A model generated the notes under the pieces. It searched no databases. It was not told the origin of the DNA and saw only the letters and a list, made by a program, of their open reading frames with translations. Of a stretch of 64,000 bases of DNA, positions 8,950 to 18,570 are shown one piece after another. The position numbers and the translations under genes are program-made. The DNA is from Bradyrhizobium commune (GTDB taxonomy: Bacteria > Pseudomonadota > Alphaproteobacteria > Rhizobiales > Xanthobacteraceae): positions 806,001 to 870,000 of the forward strand of contig NZ_CP061379.1 in the NCBI RefSeq assembly GCF_015624505.1. Direction: 5' to 3'. Numbering within the stretch: the first letter of the stretch is position 1; each line of letters opens with the position of its first letter.

Positions 8950-9267
8950 TCAACTCGAGTACTTGCGTCCCCAATTTCGCATGGCCCCCACGATCGGCCC
9001 GAGGTCGCGCCCCTTCTCGGTCAGCACGTACTCGGCGCGCGGCGGACTCATCGAATAGAACCGCCGCTCCACGACCCCATTCTTTTCCAGCGTCCTCAGA
9101 CGCTCCGATAATGTCGTCGGAGCAATGCTATCGAGCGTGTCCTGCAAATCCTGGAAGCGTCTCGCACCGTGCTGGAGCAGCTCGCGCAGGATGAGGCAGG
9201 TCCAGCTCGATCCGATGATGCTGAGTGTGTAGGCCACCGGGCCTTCTGCGGGCTTTTGCTTGGGCAT
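8950..9267 (-). CDS. HxlR-family transcriptional regulator
   Basis: 105-residue winged-helix protein of the HxlR (MarR-like) family: WTCLILRELLQHGARRFQDLQ, IAPTTLSERLRTLEKNGVVERR and a wing with PPRAEYVLTEKG. Members often respond to electrophiles or redox signals and repress a divergent gene. The divergent neighbour is a membrane protein with a 97-bp shared promoter region, making that gene the likely target. No N-terminal Cys typical of YodB/HypR sensors is present, so a thiol switch at the usual place is unlikely. Confidence 0.9.
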   Translation of the reverse strand: MPKQKPAEGPVAYTLSIIGSSWTCLILRELLQHGARRFQDLQDTLDSIAPTTLSERLRTLEKNGVVERRFYSMSPPRAEYVLTEKGRDLGPIVGAMRNWGRKYSS

Positions 9268-9302
9268 GGTTCCGGTTTACCCGGCGATCACGACTTTGGC
9301 AA

Positions 9303-9325
9303 TTGACTACAAAATTCATAGTGAC
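9303..9325. promoter_or_regulatory. Candidate HxlR operator in divergent promoter region
   Basis: An imperfect palindrome with ACTA (9306-9309) and TAGT (9319-9322) arms starts inside a TTGACT -35-like hexamer. HxlR proteins typically bind palindromic sites with such GACTA/TAGT(C) arms, and the position between hxlR and its divergent neighbour fits. Assignment is inference. Confidence 0.4.
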
Positions 9326-9364
9326 AATCTGTTTGAGAGTTACACCAGAAAATGGAGTTTCGCC

Positions 9365-10111
9365 ATGACGGTGCCCGAATATCTCGTGACGTTCGAGGCG
9401 GCCATCCGGCCCCTCGTGGTGGCTATTGCACTGGGCCTCATCTGGATCGGCGCCATACGCATGGAGGGATCCGCACAGTCGCGTTACGCAACTGCGGGTG
9501 CCATGTCGGTGGTTCTCGTTGCGTGGCTGGCGATCGCTCAGTCCTTGGGGTCGGCAAATGCCTATTTCGCGACAAGCGACAGCGCAGTGCCGACCTTGCT
9601 GCTCGGTTTGCTGATCCCGCTGATCACCGCTGCCGTGGGCCTGCGACTGTCGGAAAGAATTGCAAGCCTCGTCTCCGCGATACCGCTGCACTGGATCGTG
9701 GCGGCCCAGGTCTATCGTATTGCAGGCGGAATCTTCCTCGTTCTTTGGGCGGACGGACGCCTGCCGTGGCAATTCGCGCTGCCCGCGGGGATTGGTGACA
9801 TTACGACAGGCTGCCTTGCTGTCGTCGTGGCGGTGCTGCTGGCGCAGAAGGCGCCGGGCGCCCTGAGGGCGGCCTACGGGTGGTGCCTGTTTGGAATCGC
9901 CGATCTCGTCGTGGCGGTGACCATGGGGGCAATGACGTCCCCGGGACGAGCCCACCTCCTGGCCTTCGATGCGCCGAACCTCCTCATTTCATCCTATCCG
10001 CTGGTGATGATCCCCACTTTCGCAGTCCCGTTGGCCCTCATGCTCCATGGCCTGGTTCTGTGGAGGCTCAGGCGTGAGAGCGCCTCGACGGGTAGGCTGG
10101 CCGCGGCGTGA
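9365..10111 (+). CDS. Multi-pass membrane protein of unknown function
   Basis: 248 residues with about seven hydrophobic segments filling nearly all of the sequence (first at about 15-30, last near 220-240) and a short charged C-terminus. ATG 9365 is preceded by GGAG at 9354-9357. I recognise no family motif. The divergent HxlR regulator suggests controlled expression, possibly in response to a small toxic molecule, but this is inference from context. Confidence 0.7.
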   Translation: MTVPEYLVTFEAAIRPLVVAIALGLIWIGAIRMEGSAQSRYATAGAMSVVLVAWLAIAQSLGSANAYFATSDSAVPTLLLGLLIPLITAAVGLRLSERIASLVSAIPLHWIVAAQVYRIAGGIFLVLWADGRLPWQFALPAGIGDITTGCLAVVVAVLLAQKAPGALRAAYGWCLFGIADLVVAVTMGAMTSPGRAHLLAFDAPNLLISSYPLVMIPTFAVPLALMLHGLVLWRLRRESASTGRLAAA

Positions 10112-10142
10112 TCGCTGTCGTCAGATAACCCGAACCCGGTCT

Positions 10143-10171
10143 CGTGAGGCCCCGTAGGCCGGGGCCTCACG
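10143..10171. terminator. Hairpin downstream of membrane protein gene
   Basis: A perfect 12-bp stem (10143-10154 with 10160-10171) and a 5-nt loop lie 31 bp after the stop at 10111. There is no T-run, so it may be a terminator, an mRNA-stabilising stem or a solo repeat. Confidence 0.5.
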
Positions 10172-10318
10172 TCCCAACATCTTCGAGGCTTCAATTGCGG
10201 AAAAGGCGCCGATTCTGATCGCCGCGTGTCGGGTCCGTGCGGGTGTGTCGGGGGCCTCAGCGAAGCGAAAGTAGCTCCAGACCATGTCGCCGCGTCGGAG
10301 GGCGGAGCCATTCAGGAC

Positions 10319-10519
10319 TCACTGGAAAAGCGAGCGCCTGAACGCGTAGTCCTCATCGCTTTCGTCGGCATCGCGATGAAGCTCGTAGTTCTCGAGCGAG
10401 AACGGTGGCATCGTCGAAAATTCCCGCACCACCCCGACATAGTCCAGATGGCGTCGCATGACGTCCTCGACGAGCACTTTCACGCTCACATTGTCCAGGC
10501 GGGCAACGCGCGAAGCCAT
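10319..10519 (-). CDS. Small hypothetical protein
   Basis: 66 residues from ATG 10519 (open frame to 10552). It has a mixed charged composition with a C-terminal FSLENYELHRDADESDED-like acidic tail, no signal peptide and no membrane helix. The amino-acid composition looks protein-like rather than like an antisense shadow, and no better frame covers this stretch. The family is not recognised and the ribosome-binding site is weak. Confidence 0.45.
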   Translation of the reverse strand: MASRVARLDNVSVKVLVEDVMRRHLDYVGVVREFSTMPPFSLENYELHRDADESDEDYAFRRSLFQ

Positions 10520-10680
10520 GTCGTAGGCTCGTCGTCGTGATGTCGGCGGCAAGACGGCTGAACCTGCCCGAATATATTAACCGCGCAGCCGCAATTTGAA
10601 AGGCGCCCATCAACCCGGTTGTCCGCAGTTGACGGCCGCCAAACGCCTGCCGACCACACACGCTGCGATGATGTCATTAT

Positions 10681-10785
10681 GCCCCTGTTTTGCCCGACAA
10701 GTCAAACAGGATTCGTTAAAATCGAAATAACTCAATGCCGACAACGAGCCGGCTACTGTGCATGGGGTTGTTTTCGCGGTTTTGT
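10681..10785. other. Conserved-looking intergenic element near lepA 3' end
   Basis: Within the 297-bp gap 10520-10816 there is a hairpin (CCTGTTTTG / CAAACAGG around 10684-10710), followed by CTGTGCATGGGGTTGTTTTCG (10756-10776, in part). I recall very similar sequence downstream of many Bradyrhizobium genes. Function unknown: repeat, terminator region or small RNA. Confidence 0.4.
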
Positions 10786-10816
10786 TATCCGGCCCCCGGA
10801 GAGCCTGAGCCCCGTC

Positions 10817-12628
10817 TCAGCTATCGACCTTCAGCGCGGCAATGAAGGCTTCCTGCGGGATGTCGACCTTGCCGAACTGCCGCATCTTCTTCTTGCCTTC
10901 CTTCTGCTTCTCCAGAAGTTTTCGTTTACGCGTGATGTCGCCGCCGTAGCACTTTGCGGTGACGTCCTTGCGCAGCGCGCGCACCGTCTCGCGCGCGATC
11001 ACCTTGCCGCCGATCGCCGCCTGGATCGGGATCTGGAACATGTGCGGCGGGATCAGCTCCTTCATCTTCTCGACCATGGCGCGGCCGCGGCCCTCCGCAC
11101 GGGTGCGATGCACCAGCATCGACAGCGCGTCGACCGGCTCGTTGTTGACGAGGATCTGCATCTTGACGAGATCGGCCGGCTTGTAGTCGGTGAGATGGTA
11201 GTCGAACGAGGCGTAGCCTTTCGAGACCGATTTGAGCCGGTCGTAGAAATCGAACACGACCTCGTTGAGTGGCAGATCGTATTTCACCATCGCGCGCGAG
11301 CCGACGTAAGTCAGCTCCTTCTGCGCGCCGCGGCGGTCCTGGCACAGCTTCAGCACGCTGCCGAGATATTCGTCCGGGGTGAGGATCGTCGCCTCGATCC
11401 ATGGCTCCTGGATCTCGGCGATCTTGACCACGTCCGGCATGTCGACGGGGTTGTGAATGGAGATTTCCTGACCGTCGGTCAGAGCCATCTTGTAGATCAC
11501 GCTCGGCGCGGTCGCGATCAGGTTGAGATCGAACTCGCGCGACAGCCGTTCCTGGATGATCTCCAGATGCAACAGCCCGAGGAAGCCGCAGCGGAAGCCG
11601 AAGCCGAGCGCGGCCGACGTCTCCATCTCGTAGGAGAAGCTGGCATCGTTGAGGCGCAGCTTGCCCATCGCAGCGCGCAAGGTCTCGAAGTCATCGGCGT
11701 CCGCTGGGAACAGGCCGCAGAACACCACGGGAATGGCCGGCTTGAAGCCCGGCAGCATCTCGGTCACCGGCTTCCTGTCGTCGGTGATGGTGTCGCCGAC
11801 GCGGGTGTCGGCGACTTCCTTGATCGCGGCGGTGATGAAGCCGATCTCACCGGGGCCGAGCTCGTCGACCTGCTGCATCTTCGGCGTGAAGAAGCCGACG
11901 CGCTCGATGTCATAGGCGGCACCGGTGCCCATCATGCGGACCCGGCTGCCCTTCTTCATGACGCCGTCGACGACACGGATCAGCACGACGACGCCGAGAT
12001 AGACGTCGTACCAGCTGTCGACCAGCAGCGCCTTCAACGTCGCGTCGCGATCGCCCTTCGGCGGCGGCAGGCGGGTGACGATGGCCTCCAGCACATCGGG
12101 AACGCCGAGGCCGGTCTTGGCCGAGATCATCACCGCGTCGGAGGCGTCGATGCCGATGACGTCCTCGATCTGCTGCTTGACCTTCTCCGGCTCTGCGGCC
12201 GGAAGGTCGACCTTGTTCAGGACCGGAACGATCTCGTGACCGGCGTCGAGCGCGTGGTAGACGTTGGCGAGCGTCTGCGCTTCGACGCCCTGGCTGGCGT
12301 CGACCACCAGCAGGGAACCCTCGCAGGCCGCGAGCGACCGCGAGACTTCGTAGGCGAAGTCGACATGGCCGGGCGTGTCCATCAGGTTGAAGATGTAATC
12401 CTTGCCGTCCTTGGCGCGGTAGGCGAGGCGCACTGTCTGCGCCTTGATGGTAATGCCGCGCTCGCGCTCGATGTCCATGGAATCGAGCACCTGCTCCTTG
12501 CCCGCCATTTCGCGGTCGGAGAGGCCGCCGGTCATCTGGATCAGGCGGTCCGCCAGCGTCGATTTGCCATGGTCGATATGGGCGACGATGGAGAAATTGC
12601 GGATGTTGGAAATGGGGACGGTCGTCAT
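10817..12628 (-). CDS. lepA: Elongation factor 4 (LepA), ribosome back-translocase GTPase
   Basis: 603 residues, the normal length. The G domain has AHIDHGKS (16-23), DTPGH and NKVD; then come EF-G-like domains II, III and V and the LepA-specific C-terminal domain with the typical [18 protein letters not shown] motif. It binds 70S ribosomes and remodels stalled or mistranslocated complexes. I chose ATG 12628 because [19 protein letters not shown] is the family N-terminus; the 13 extra codons of open frame upstream are not conserved-looking. Transcribed divergently from the glycosyltransferase gene, with 114 bp between starts. Confidence 0.97.
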   Translation of the reverse strand: MTTVPISNIRNFSIVAHIDHGKSTLADRLIQMTGGLSDREMAGKEQVLDSMDIERERGITIKAQTVRLAYRAKDGKDYIFNLMDTPGHVDFAYEVSRSLAACEGSLLVVDASQGVEAQTLANVYHALDAGHEIVPVLNKVDLPAAEPEKVKQQIEDVIGIDASDAVMISAKTGLGVPDVLEAIVTRLPPPKGDRDATLKALLVDSWYDVYLGVVVLIRVVDGVMKKGSRVRMMGTGAAYDIERVGFFTPKMQQVDELGPGEIGFITAAIKEVADTRVGDTITDDRKPVTEMLPGFKPAIPVVFCGLFPADADDFETLRAAMGKLRLNDASFSYEMETSAALGFGFRCGFLGLLHLEIIQERLSREFDLNLIATAPSVIYKMALTDGQEISIHNPVDMPDVVKIAEIQEPWIEATILTPDEYLGSVLKLCQDRRGAQKELTYVGSRAMVKYDLPLNEVVFDFYDRLKSVSKGYASFDYHLTDYKPADLVKMQILVNNEPVDALSMLVHRTRAEGRGRAMVEKMKELIPPHMFQIPIQAAIGGKVIARETVRALRKDVTAKCYGGDITRKRKLLEKQKEGKKKMRQFGKVDIPQEAFIAALKVDS

Positions 12629-12742
12629 GGGCGCGGGATACCACTCACATCCCCGTGCGGCAACCATATTGCTGTATTTTCAGGGCCTTTCTTCACGCCA
12701 AGCTGATTCCATGCGGGGCCAAAACGCGCTACGCAACGGCTG

Positions 12743-14356
12743 ATGTCCACGACCTCTCTTCCCACCACCCGAACCCGCGTCAAGGCCCGGGTGAGTTTCA
12801 ACCGCTTCCGGGCCTGGCTGGTCGCCTGCGCGATCCGGCCACAGGCGCGCACCTGGCTGGTGATCCAGTTCGCCATTTTGCATGCAGTGATCTGGACCTT
12901 CATCCTGATCAATCTCAAGGCAGCGCAGGACGTTCACATGGACGTCGCCGAAGCCTGGGGCTGGGGCCAGAAATTCCTCTGGGGCTACGGCAAGCACCCG
13001 CCGCTGTCGGGCTGGATCGCCGGCGTGTGGTTCAAGCTGTTCCCGGCGACGGACTGGGCGACCTACGCGCTGGCGATGGCGACCGTCAGCGTCGGCATGG
13101 TGATCTGCTGGTTCGTGAGCTTGCGCGTCGTCGACGCACGCCGCGCGTTCCTGGTCGTGGTGATGGTCGCGCTCTACCCGATCTTCAATTTCAAGGGTTT
13201 CAAGTACAATCCGGACCTCTTGCAGCTCGTCACGTTGCCGCTGCTCGTGCTGGCTTATCTCAACGCCTTCGAGAAGCGGAGCTGGCAGTCCGGCATCTGG
13301 TTCGGACTTGCCGGCGCGCTGGCGCTGATGACCAAATATTGGGTGCTGACCATGATCGGCGCCATCGGCCTTGCGGCGCTGATCCATCCCGCACGCGTGA
13401 GGTTCCTACTGTCGCCGGCGCCCTGGGTTGGGATCGCGACGATGGCGGTGGCGATGATCCCGCACATCGTCTGGCTCGCGGATGCGCATTTCGTGCCGCT
13501 GACCTATGCCGGTGACACCTACAGCATCGAGGATGCCGGCCTCGTGCATCAGCTCGTGTTCGGCTACGTCCTGCACAATGCCGCGCTGCTGGCATTGCCG
13601 GTGGCGCTCGCAGCGCTTGCGATGGCGCTGGTGCCGCCGCTCGCGCGCGCACCCTTGCGCATCGTCACACGCGCCTGGGCGCGCGGCGCCAATCCCGGTG
13701 TGAACGTGTCGCAGGCGCTGAACATCTGGATCATCCAGATCGTCGTCGCGGCCGGGCCGCCGCTCGGCGCACTCGCCTTCGGCGTCTACCTGAAAACCGA
13801 TTGGGGCATCTCGCTGTTCTTCCTGGTGCCGCTCGCGCTGGTTGCGATTCCGCCGTTGCGGGTGCAGGGTGCCGTGCTGTTCAACATTGTCGCGATCTGG
13901 CTGGTGCTGAGCGTCGCGACGCTGATCGCCTCACCCTGGATCGCCGCACGCGAGATGGCGGCGAACAAGGACAACACCGCGACCTATGGCGCGCGCTCCG
14001 ACCTCGCCCGCGAACTGACGCAGGCCTGGCATTCGCGCTTCGCTTCGCGCTGGGCGGTGGTTGCCGGCACCATGGAGTCGATCCAGCCGATGGTGTTCTA
14101 CAGTCCCGATCATCCGGTTGCGTTCATCCCGAACGAGGCCTGGAGCTCTGGTCTGACGTCACTCGATGACGTCAAGACATACGGCTTCATCGGCGTGTTC
14201 GATCCGACCGACGGCCGTCTTCCGGCGTTCGAGAAGTGGGTCTCCGAGGTTGCGCCGAATGCCGAACGCATGGTGATGACCACGCGTCGTTTCACCCACG
14301 GCAAGGCCGGCCCATCGATGAGCTGGAATATCTACATCGCCCCGCCGGCGAGGTGA
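12743..14356 (+). CDS. Polytopic glycosyltransferase (family 39/83, ArnT/PMT-like)
   Basis: 537 residues with about 10-12 membrane helices and a C-terminal soluble domain. The first periplasmic loop has DVHMDVAEAWGWGQ and GYGKHPPLSGW, matching the acidic loop and HPP motif of membrane glycosyltransferases that use polyprenyl-phosphate sugars. It should transfer a sugar on the periplasmic face of the inner membrane, perhaps to lipid A, another lipid or a protein; the acceptor cannot be read from sequence. Its stop lies 4 bp from that of ptsH, so the two transcripts converge. Confidence 0.85.
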   Translation: MSTTSLPTTRTRVKARVSFNRFRAWLVACAIRPQARTWLVIQFAILHAVIWTFILINLKAAQDVHMDVAEAWGWGQKFLWGYGKHPPLSGWIAGVWFKLFPATDWATYALAMATVSVGMVICWFVSLRVVDARRAFLVVVMVALYPIFNFKGFKYNPDLLQLVTLPLLVLAYLNAFEKRSWQSGIWFGLAGALALMTKYWVLTMIGAIGLAALIHPARVRFLLSPAPWVGIATMAVAMIPHIVWLADAHFVPLTYAGDTYSIEDAGLVHQLVFGYVLHNAALLALPVALAALAMALVPPLARAPLRIVTRAWARGANPGVNVSQALNIWIIQIVVAAGPPLGALAFGVYLKTDWGISLFFLVPLALVAIPPLRVQGAVLFNIVAIWLVLSVATLIASPWIAAREMAANKDNTATYGARSDLARELTQAWHSRFASRWAVVAGTMESIQPMVFYSPDHPVAFIPNEAWSSGLTSLDDVKTYGFIGVFDPTDGRLPAFEKWVSEVAPNAERMVMTTRRFTHGKAGPSMSWNIYIAPPAR

Positions 14357-14360
14357 TGGC

Positions 14361-14678
14361 TCAAACGCCTTCCTCGTTGAACTTGCTTTCAACGAGTTCG
14401 GTGATCGCAGTAAGTGCCGCTTCCGCGTCAGTGCCGGCAGCCGCAACCGTGATCGTGGTGCCTGGGCCGGCGGCGAGCATCATCAGGCCCATGATCGAGG
14501 TGCCGCCGACGGTCTCGCCGCCGCGCGTCACCCATACCTGCGCGTTGAAGCGCTCGACCGCCTGGACGAATTTCGCCGAGGCGCGGGCATGCAGGCCGCG
14601 CTTGTTGATGATCAGGAGCTCTTTCGAGATCGCACCTGCGGGCACGCCGGTTCCGGCTTGCGGCGCGTCGTCGCTCAT
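14361..14678 (-). CDS. ptsH: HPr phosphocarrier protein
   Basis: 105 residues with the HPr fold plus an N-terminal extension of about 18 residues. The EI-phosphorylated histidine is His30 in NKRGLHARAS, and the regulatory serine is Ser61 in GGTSIMGLMML, the site for HprK. It passes phosphate between PTS proteins. The ATG overlaps the stop of the EIIA gene by 4 bp, so they are translationally coupled. No sugar permease is nearby, which fits the regulatory PTS of rhizobia. Confidence 0.96.
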   Translation of the reverse strand: MSDDAPQAGTGVPAGAISKELLIINKRGLHARASAKFVQAVERFNAQVWVTRGGETVGGTSIMGLMMLAAGPGTTITVAAAGTDAEAALTAITELVESKFNEEGV

Positions 14679-15076
14679 TTGCCGGCGAGCACGCGGCTGG
14701 CGATGGTGACGTATTTGCGGCCGGCTTCCTGGGCCATCGCGATCGCGTCGGGCAGCGAGCGCTCTTCACGAACCTTGGCGAGCTTCACCAGCATGGGCAG
14801 GTTGATGCCCGCGAGCACTTCGACCTTCGGCCGGCTCATGCAGGATATTGCAAGGTTCGACGGCGTGCCGCCGAACATGTCGGTGAGGATCGCAACGCCG
14901 TCGCCGGAATCGACGCGGTTAACCGCTTCGATGATGTCGCTTCGGCAGAGATCGGAATCATCTTCGGCACCGATCGTGATCGCTTCGATTTGCTTTTGCG
15001 GACCCATCACATGCTCAAGCGCCGCCTTGAACTCGTCGGCAAGGCGCCCGTGGGTCACAAGTACTAGACCAATCAT
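14675..15076 (-). CDS. PTS EIIA component, mannose family (regulatory)
   Basis: 133 residues with the EIIA-Man fold: MIGLVLVTHGRLADEF at the N-terminus with active His9, then DMFGGTPSNLA and ending near RVLAGK. It accepts phosphate from HPr. Start at ATG 15076 is supported by GGGAG 8 bp upstream; the upstream extension to 15112 is not family-like. It is usually called ManX/PtsM in rhizobia. It has no EIIB/C partner here, so it probably signals rather than transports. Confidence 0.93.
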   Translation of the reverse strand: MIGLVLVTHGRLADEFKAALEHVMGPQKQIEAITIGAEDDSDLCRSDIIEAVNRVDSGDGVAILTDMFGGTPSNLAISCMSRPKVEVLAGINLPMLVKLAKVREERSLPDAIAMAQEAGRKYVTIASRVLAGK

Positions 15077-15283
15077 CGGAAAACTCCCGCGGGCGCTTTT
15101 GGTGCACCGCACGAACGCGCCACTTTGACCATCCAGAGCCCCCGCGCAAGAGGGGATGTTGCGTATCTCCCTGAATCTAGACGGATGGATGAGGGGAGCT
15201 GCGCCGGTCTATTCGGTCGCGAGTGTGCGGTTCATATGGTTACAATTTCCCTTCAAACAATCGCCGGAAAGGTTAGCGGAAGG

Positions 15284-15733
15284 TTAACTCTTGGTAGTGG
15301 TCAAGGCCGCGACAACCAGTGGGAGGGGCGAATAGCCGCGCCCAACCGGGATTCGCGGTAATTCGACACCGAAAATGCTGGTTTTCAAGGATTCCGGCGG
15401 CGGCAGGCGTTCCGCGTCGGCGGCGTCCAGATCGACCACGAGACCGACCGTCGCATGCTCCACGAAGTCGCAGCGGCGGATCCCCAAGCCCCTGATCTCG
15501 ATCAGGCCGGCCAGCCGAGGCGCGGGGCGGACTTCAATTTCGTGGCCGAGTGTCGCCAGATGGACACGGTCGTCACCGACCAGGACGGCTCTTTCGACCA
15601 CGCCTGAGCGCCCCGCCATGACCAAATCGAAGGCAAGGCGCGACTTGCCCGCGCCTGAAGGGCCGCGGATCAGCACCGCCAGACCGCCGACCTTGACCGC
15701 GGAGGCATGAACGCTCGCGTCGCCGCCGCTCAT
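15284..15733 (-). CDS. hprK: HPr kinase/phosphorylase, short alphaproteobacterial form
   Basis: 149 residues, only the C-terminal catalytic domain of HprK (Gram-positive HprK is about 310). It has the P-loop GPSGAGKS (24-31), the catalytic VGDDRVHL region and the signature LIEIRGLGIRR. It phosphorylates and dephosphorylates HPr at the serine site. The start overlaps the chvG stop by 4 bp (ATGA), so it is coupled to ChvG translation. The short form is normal in rhizobia. Confidence 0.95.
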   Translation of the reverse strand: MSGGDASVHASAVKVGGLAVLIRGPSGAGKSRLAFDLVMAGRSGVVERAVLVGDDRVHLATLGHEIEVRPAPRLAGLIEIRGLGIRRCDFVEHATVGLVVDLDAADAERLPPPESLKTSIFGVELPRIPVGRGYSPLPLVVAALTTTKS

Positions 15734-17520
15734 AGTGCCGGCAGCCTCACCACGAAGCGTGCACCGGCGACCGTCGGTGCGCCGTCTTCATCCGGCGGGC
15801 CTGCGCGGTTCTCCGCCCAGATGCGACCGCCATGGGCCTCGACGATCTGCTTGGAGATCGACAGGCCGAGGCCGGAGTTCTGGCCAAAGCCCTGATGCGG
15901 ACGGTCGGTGTAGAAGCGCTCGAAGATGCGCTCCAGCGCGTCGTCGCGGATGCCGGGACCGTCGTCGTCGACCACGATCTCGATCTCGCCGCGCACACGG
16001 CGGCAGGTCAGGCGCACCTTGCTGCCGGCTTCCGAGAACGACTGCGCGTTCGAGAGCAGGTTCGAAACCACCTGTCCGAGCCGTGAATCGTGACCCGTCA
16101 CCGAGAACGTGTCGCTACCGCCGCGTCCCTCGAAGCGCGCCTCGACCGCGACGTCGTGGCCGAGCTTGGTCTCGTTGGCGACCGAAACCAGCGTGCCCAA
16201 CAGGCGCTTGAGATCGACTGGAATGGCGTCCTGCCGCTGCAATTCGGCGTCGAGCCGGCTCGCATCCGAAATGTCGGAGATCAGCCGGTCGAGCCGCTTG
16301 ACGTCATGCTCGATCACCTCGAGCAGGCGGGCGCGGCTGTTCTCGTTGCGCGCCAGCGGCAGGGTCTCGACAGCGGAGCGCAGCGAGGTCAGCGGGTTCT
16401 TCAGCTCGTGGGCGACGTCGGCGGCGAACATCTCGATCGCCTCGATGCGCTTGTACAGCGCGTTGGTCATGTCGCGCAGCGCGCCGGAGAGATGGCCGAT
16501 CTCGTCGCGGCGGCGGGTGAAGTCGGGGATCTCGACGCGGGTCTTGATGCGGCGGCGGACGCGCTCGGCGCTGTCGGCGAGCCGGCGCACGGGCCCCGCG
16601 ATCGTGCTCGCAAGCAGCAACGACAGCATGATCATGACCGCGGCGGCGACGCCGCCCACTTTCAGGATGGCGAGGCGCTCGGCCGTGACCATCTGGTCGA
16701 TGTCGTCGCCCTGCGTCGACAGCATCAGCGCGCCGTGGATGGCGCGCGAACGCAGCACGGGGACGGCCACGGAGACGATGACCTCGCCGCGTGCGTTGAC
16801 CCGCACCATCGAGCGCTTCTCGCCCTGGAGCGCATCGGCGACCTCCACATAGCCATTGCCGTTCTCGCGCCCGAGCTCGCGATACAGCGGCAGGTCGCCG
16901 CGGTTGATCCAGAGGCGCACCGCGACGGTAGCCCGTTCGACCAGGTTGAGTTTGTCCGATGGCGGCGGCAGCGGCTGGGTCCGCACGATGTCGAGGTCGC
17001 GGCTGTCGAGCAGCACCGAACCGTTGGGATCGAAGATCCGCGCGCGGGTCTTGGTCGGCGAGATCAGCGTGCGCAACACCGGCGCGACACGTTCGGGATT
17101 GATCGGAAAATCCAGCGAATCGTCCGGTCCGCCATAGCTCTCGCCCAGTTTCAGGTCGAGCAGCCGCTCGGGGTCGACGGTGATCGCGTTGGTCTGCACC
17201 GTCGCCGAGGCTCCGATCGCACCGGCGATGATCTCGGCTTGCACCAGCAGGCTCTGCGCGCGCGCGTCGATCAGGCCGGCGCGGAATTGCGACAGATACA
17301 GGATGCTCGCGACCAGCGCGACGAGGCCCGCGAGGTTGAGCGAGACGATGCGGCGGGTCAGGCTCGAGAAGGACAGCGCGAAGAAGAACTGCCCGGCGCG
17401 CTTGAACCAGTTCAGCGGCGGCCGGCTCTTCGCGACCGGCTTGTCCTCATGGTCCGAGGCGCCGTGGGATGCATTGTCCTCGGCGTTCGAACTCTGATCA
17501 GGCTGCGTTCGGTCCAGCAA
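15730..17520 (-). CDS. chvG: Sensor histidine kinase ChvG (ExoS)
   Basis: 596 residues: cytoplasmic N-terminus of about 60, a first membrane helix, a large periplasmic domain (about 85-285), a second helix near 290-310, HAMP, a DHp domain with His371 in ADVAHELKNPLTSLR, and an HATPase_c domain with DDDGPGI and GLGLSIS. It is the acid/envelope-stress sensor that phosphorylates ChvI. The first possible start is TTG 17520, since a stop is in frame two codons upstream and no ATG or GTG follows early; the start is therefore unusual. It sits between chvI and hprK, the classic rhizobial order. Confidence 0.94.
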   Translation of the reverse strand: MLDRTQPDQSSNAEDNASHGASDHEDKPVAKSRPPLNWFKRAGQFFFALSFSSLTRRIVSLNLAGLVALVASILYLSQFRAGLIDARAQSLLVQAEIIAGAIGASATVQTNAITVDPERLLDLKLGESYGGPDDSLDFPINPERVAPVLRTLISPTKTRARIFDPNGSVLLDSRDLDIVRTQPLPPPSDKLNLVERATVAVRLWINRGDLPLYRELGRENGNGYVEVADALQGEKRSMVRVNARGEVIVSVAVPVLRSRAIHGALMLSTQGDDIDQMVTAERLAILKVGGVAAAVMIMLSLLLASTIAGPVRRLADSAERVRRRIKTRVEIPDFTRRRDEIGHLSGALRDMTNALYKRIEAIEMFAADVAHELKNPLTSLRSAVETLPLARNENSRARLLEVIEHDVKRLDRLISDISDASRLDAELQRQDAIPVDLKRLLGTLVSVANETKLGHDVAVEARFEGRGGSDTFSVTGHDSRLGQVVSNLLSNAQSFSEAGSKVRLTCRRVRGEIEIVVDDDGPGIRDDALERIFERFYTDRPHQGFGQNSGLGLSISKQIVEAHGGRIWAENRAGPPDEDGAPTVAGARFVVRLPAL

Positions 17521-17628
17521 TGCTTACGCCCGCGTTAGGACAGCTCGTGCGACGGTCATCCTAAGGCCATCCCGGTCCTGATGGAATCAGAACCGCTGCT
17601 GCGCGCGTCCTTTGTGAAGGCGCCTGCC

Positions 17629-18330
17629 TCAGGCTTCCTTGAAACGGTAGCCAACGCCGTAGAGCGTCTCGATCATCTCGAAATCGTTGTCGACCACCTT
17701 GAACTTCTTGCGCAGCCGCTTGATGTGGCTGTCGATGGTGCGGTCGTCGACATAGACCTGATCGTCATAGGCGGCGTCCATCAGCGCGTTGCGGCTTTTG
17801 ACCACGCCGGGGCGGGTTGCGAGCGCCTGGAGGATCAGGAATTCGGTGACGGTGAGGGTCACCGGCTCGTTCTTCCAGGTGCAGGTGTGGCGTTCCGGAT
17901 CCATCCGCAAAAGACCGCGATCGAGCGCCTTGGCGTCGTTCTCCTTCGGCGCAACGGTCGGATCCTTGGGCGCCGAGCGGCGCAGCACGGCCTTGACGCG
18001 CTCGACCAGCAGACGCTGCGAGAACGGTTTGCGGATGAAATCGTCGGCGCCCATCTTGAGGCCGAACAGTTCGTCGATCTCTTCGTCCTTGGAGGTCAGG
18101 AAGATCACCGGCAGGTCGGACTTTTGCCTGAGACGGCGCAGCGTCTCCATGCCGTCCATGCGCGGCATCTTGATGTCGAGGATGGCGAGATCGGGTTGGG
18201 TGGTGCGGAAACCGTCCAGCGCGGAGGCACCGTCGGTGTAGGTCATGATGCGGTAGCCTTCGGCTTCCAGCGCGATCGAGACGGATGTGAGAATGTTGCG
18301 GTCGTCGTCGACCAAAGCGATTGTGGGCAT
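17629..18330 (-). CDS. chvI: Response regulator ChvI
   Basis: 233 residues: receiver domain with phospho-acceptor Asp52 in [13 protein letters not shown], acidic pair at DDD (8-10), then an OmpR-type winged helix with [16 protein letters not shown]. It is the DNA-binding partner of ChvG and controls exopolysaccharide, motility, acid and central-carbon genes in rhizobia. ATG 18330 has AGAGG just upstream. The 108-bp gap before chvG shows no obvious signal; the two are probably co-transcribed. Confidence 0.96.
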   Translation of the reverse strand: MPTIALVDDDRNILTSVSIALEAEGYRIMTYTDGASALDGFRTTQPDLAILDIKMPRMDGMETLRRLRQKSDLPVIFLTSKDEEIDELFGLKMGADDFIRKPFSQRLLVERVKAVLRRSAPKDPTVAPKENDAKALDRGLLRMDPERHTCTWKNEPVTLTVTEFLILQALATRPGVVKSRNALMDAAYDDQVYVDDRTIDSHIKRLRKKFKVVDNDFEMIETLYGVGYRFKEA

Positions 18331-18570
18331 GAGCCTCTGCTTTCTGCTTTCCGTTTGGGTCGTGGCTTAAACGGCGAGCAATCCAGTGATGCGCCGCATA
18401 CATGGGTGCCGAATTTGGCGTTCGAACCTTGTCACCGAGCAATGCAAGCTGGGCTGAAGTGTGACCAAGTTCCACGAAACACGGCAGATTCGCCGCATGT
18501 CGACCCATAACCAGGCCCCCGTTTACCCGAAAAAAGGCCCGCTTTGCAACCACCTGACCTGAGAAAGCCG

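Noticed and set aside
10143..10171. Hairpin after the membrane protein gene as a riboswitch
   Set aside because: A single 12-bp stem with no aptamer-like features and position after a stop codon; best read as a terminator or repeat.
10619..12706. 695-codon open frame on the plus strand opposite lepA
   Set aside because: It is antisense to a full-length conserved gene and the product is rich in Arg, Asp, Val and Leu as expected from a GC-rich complement; no motif.
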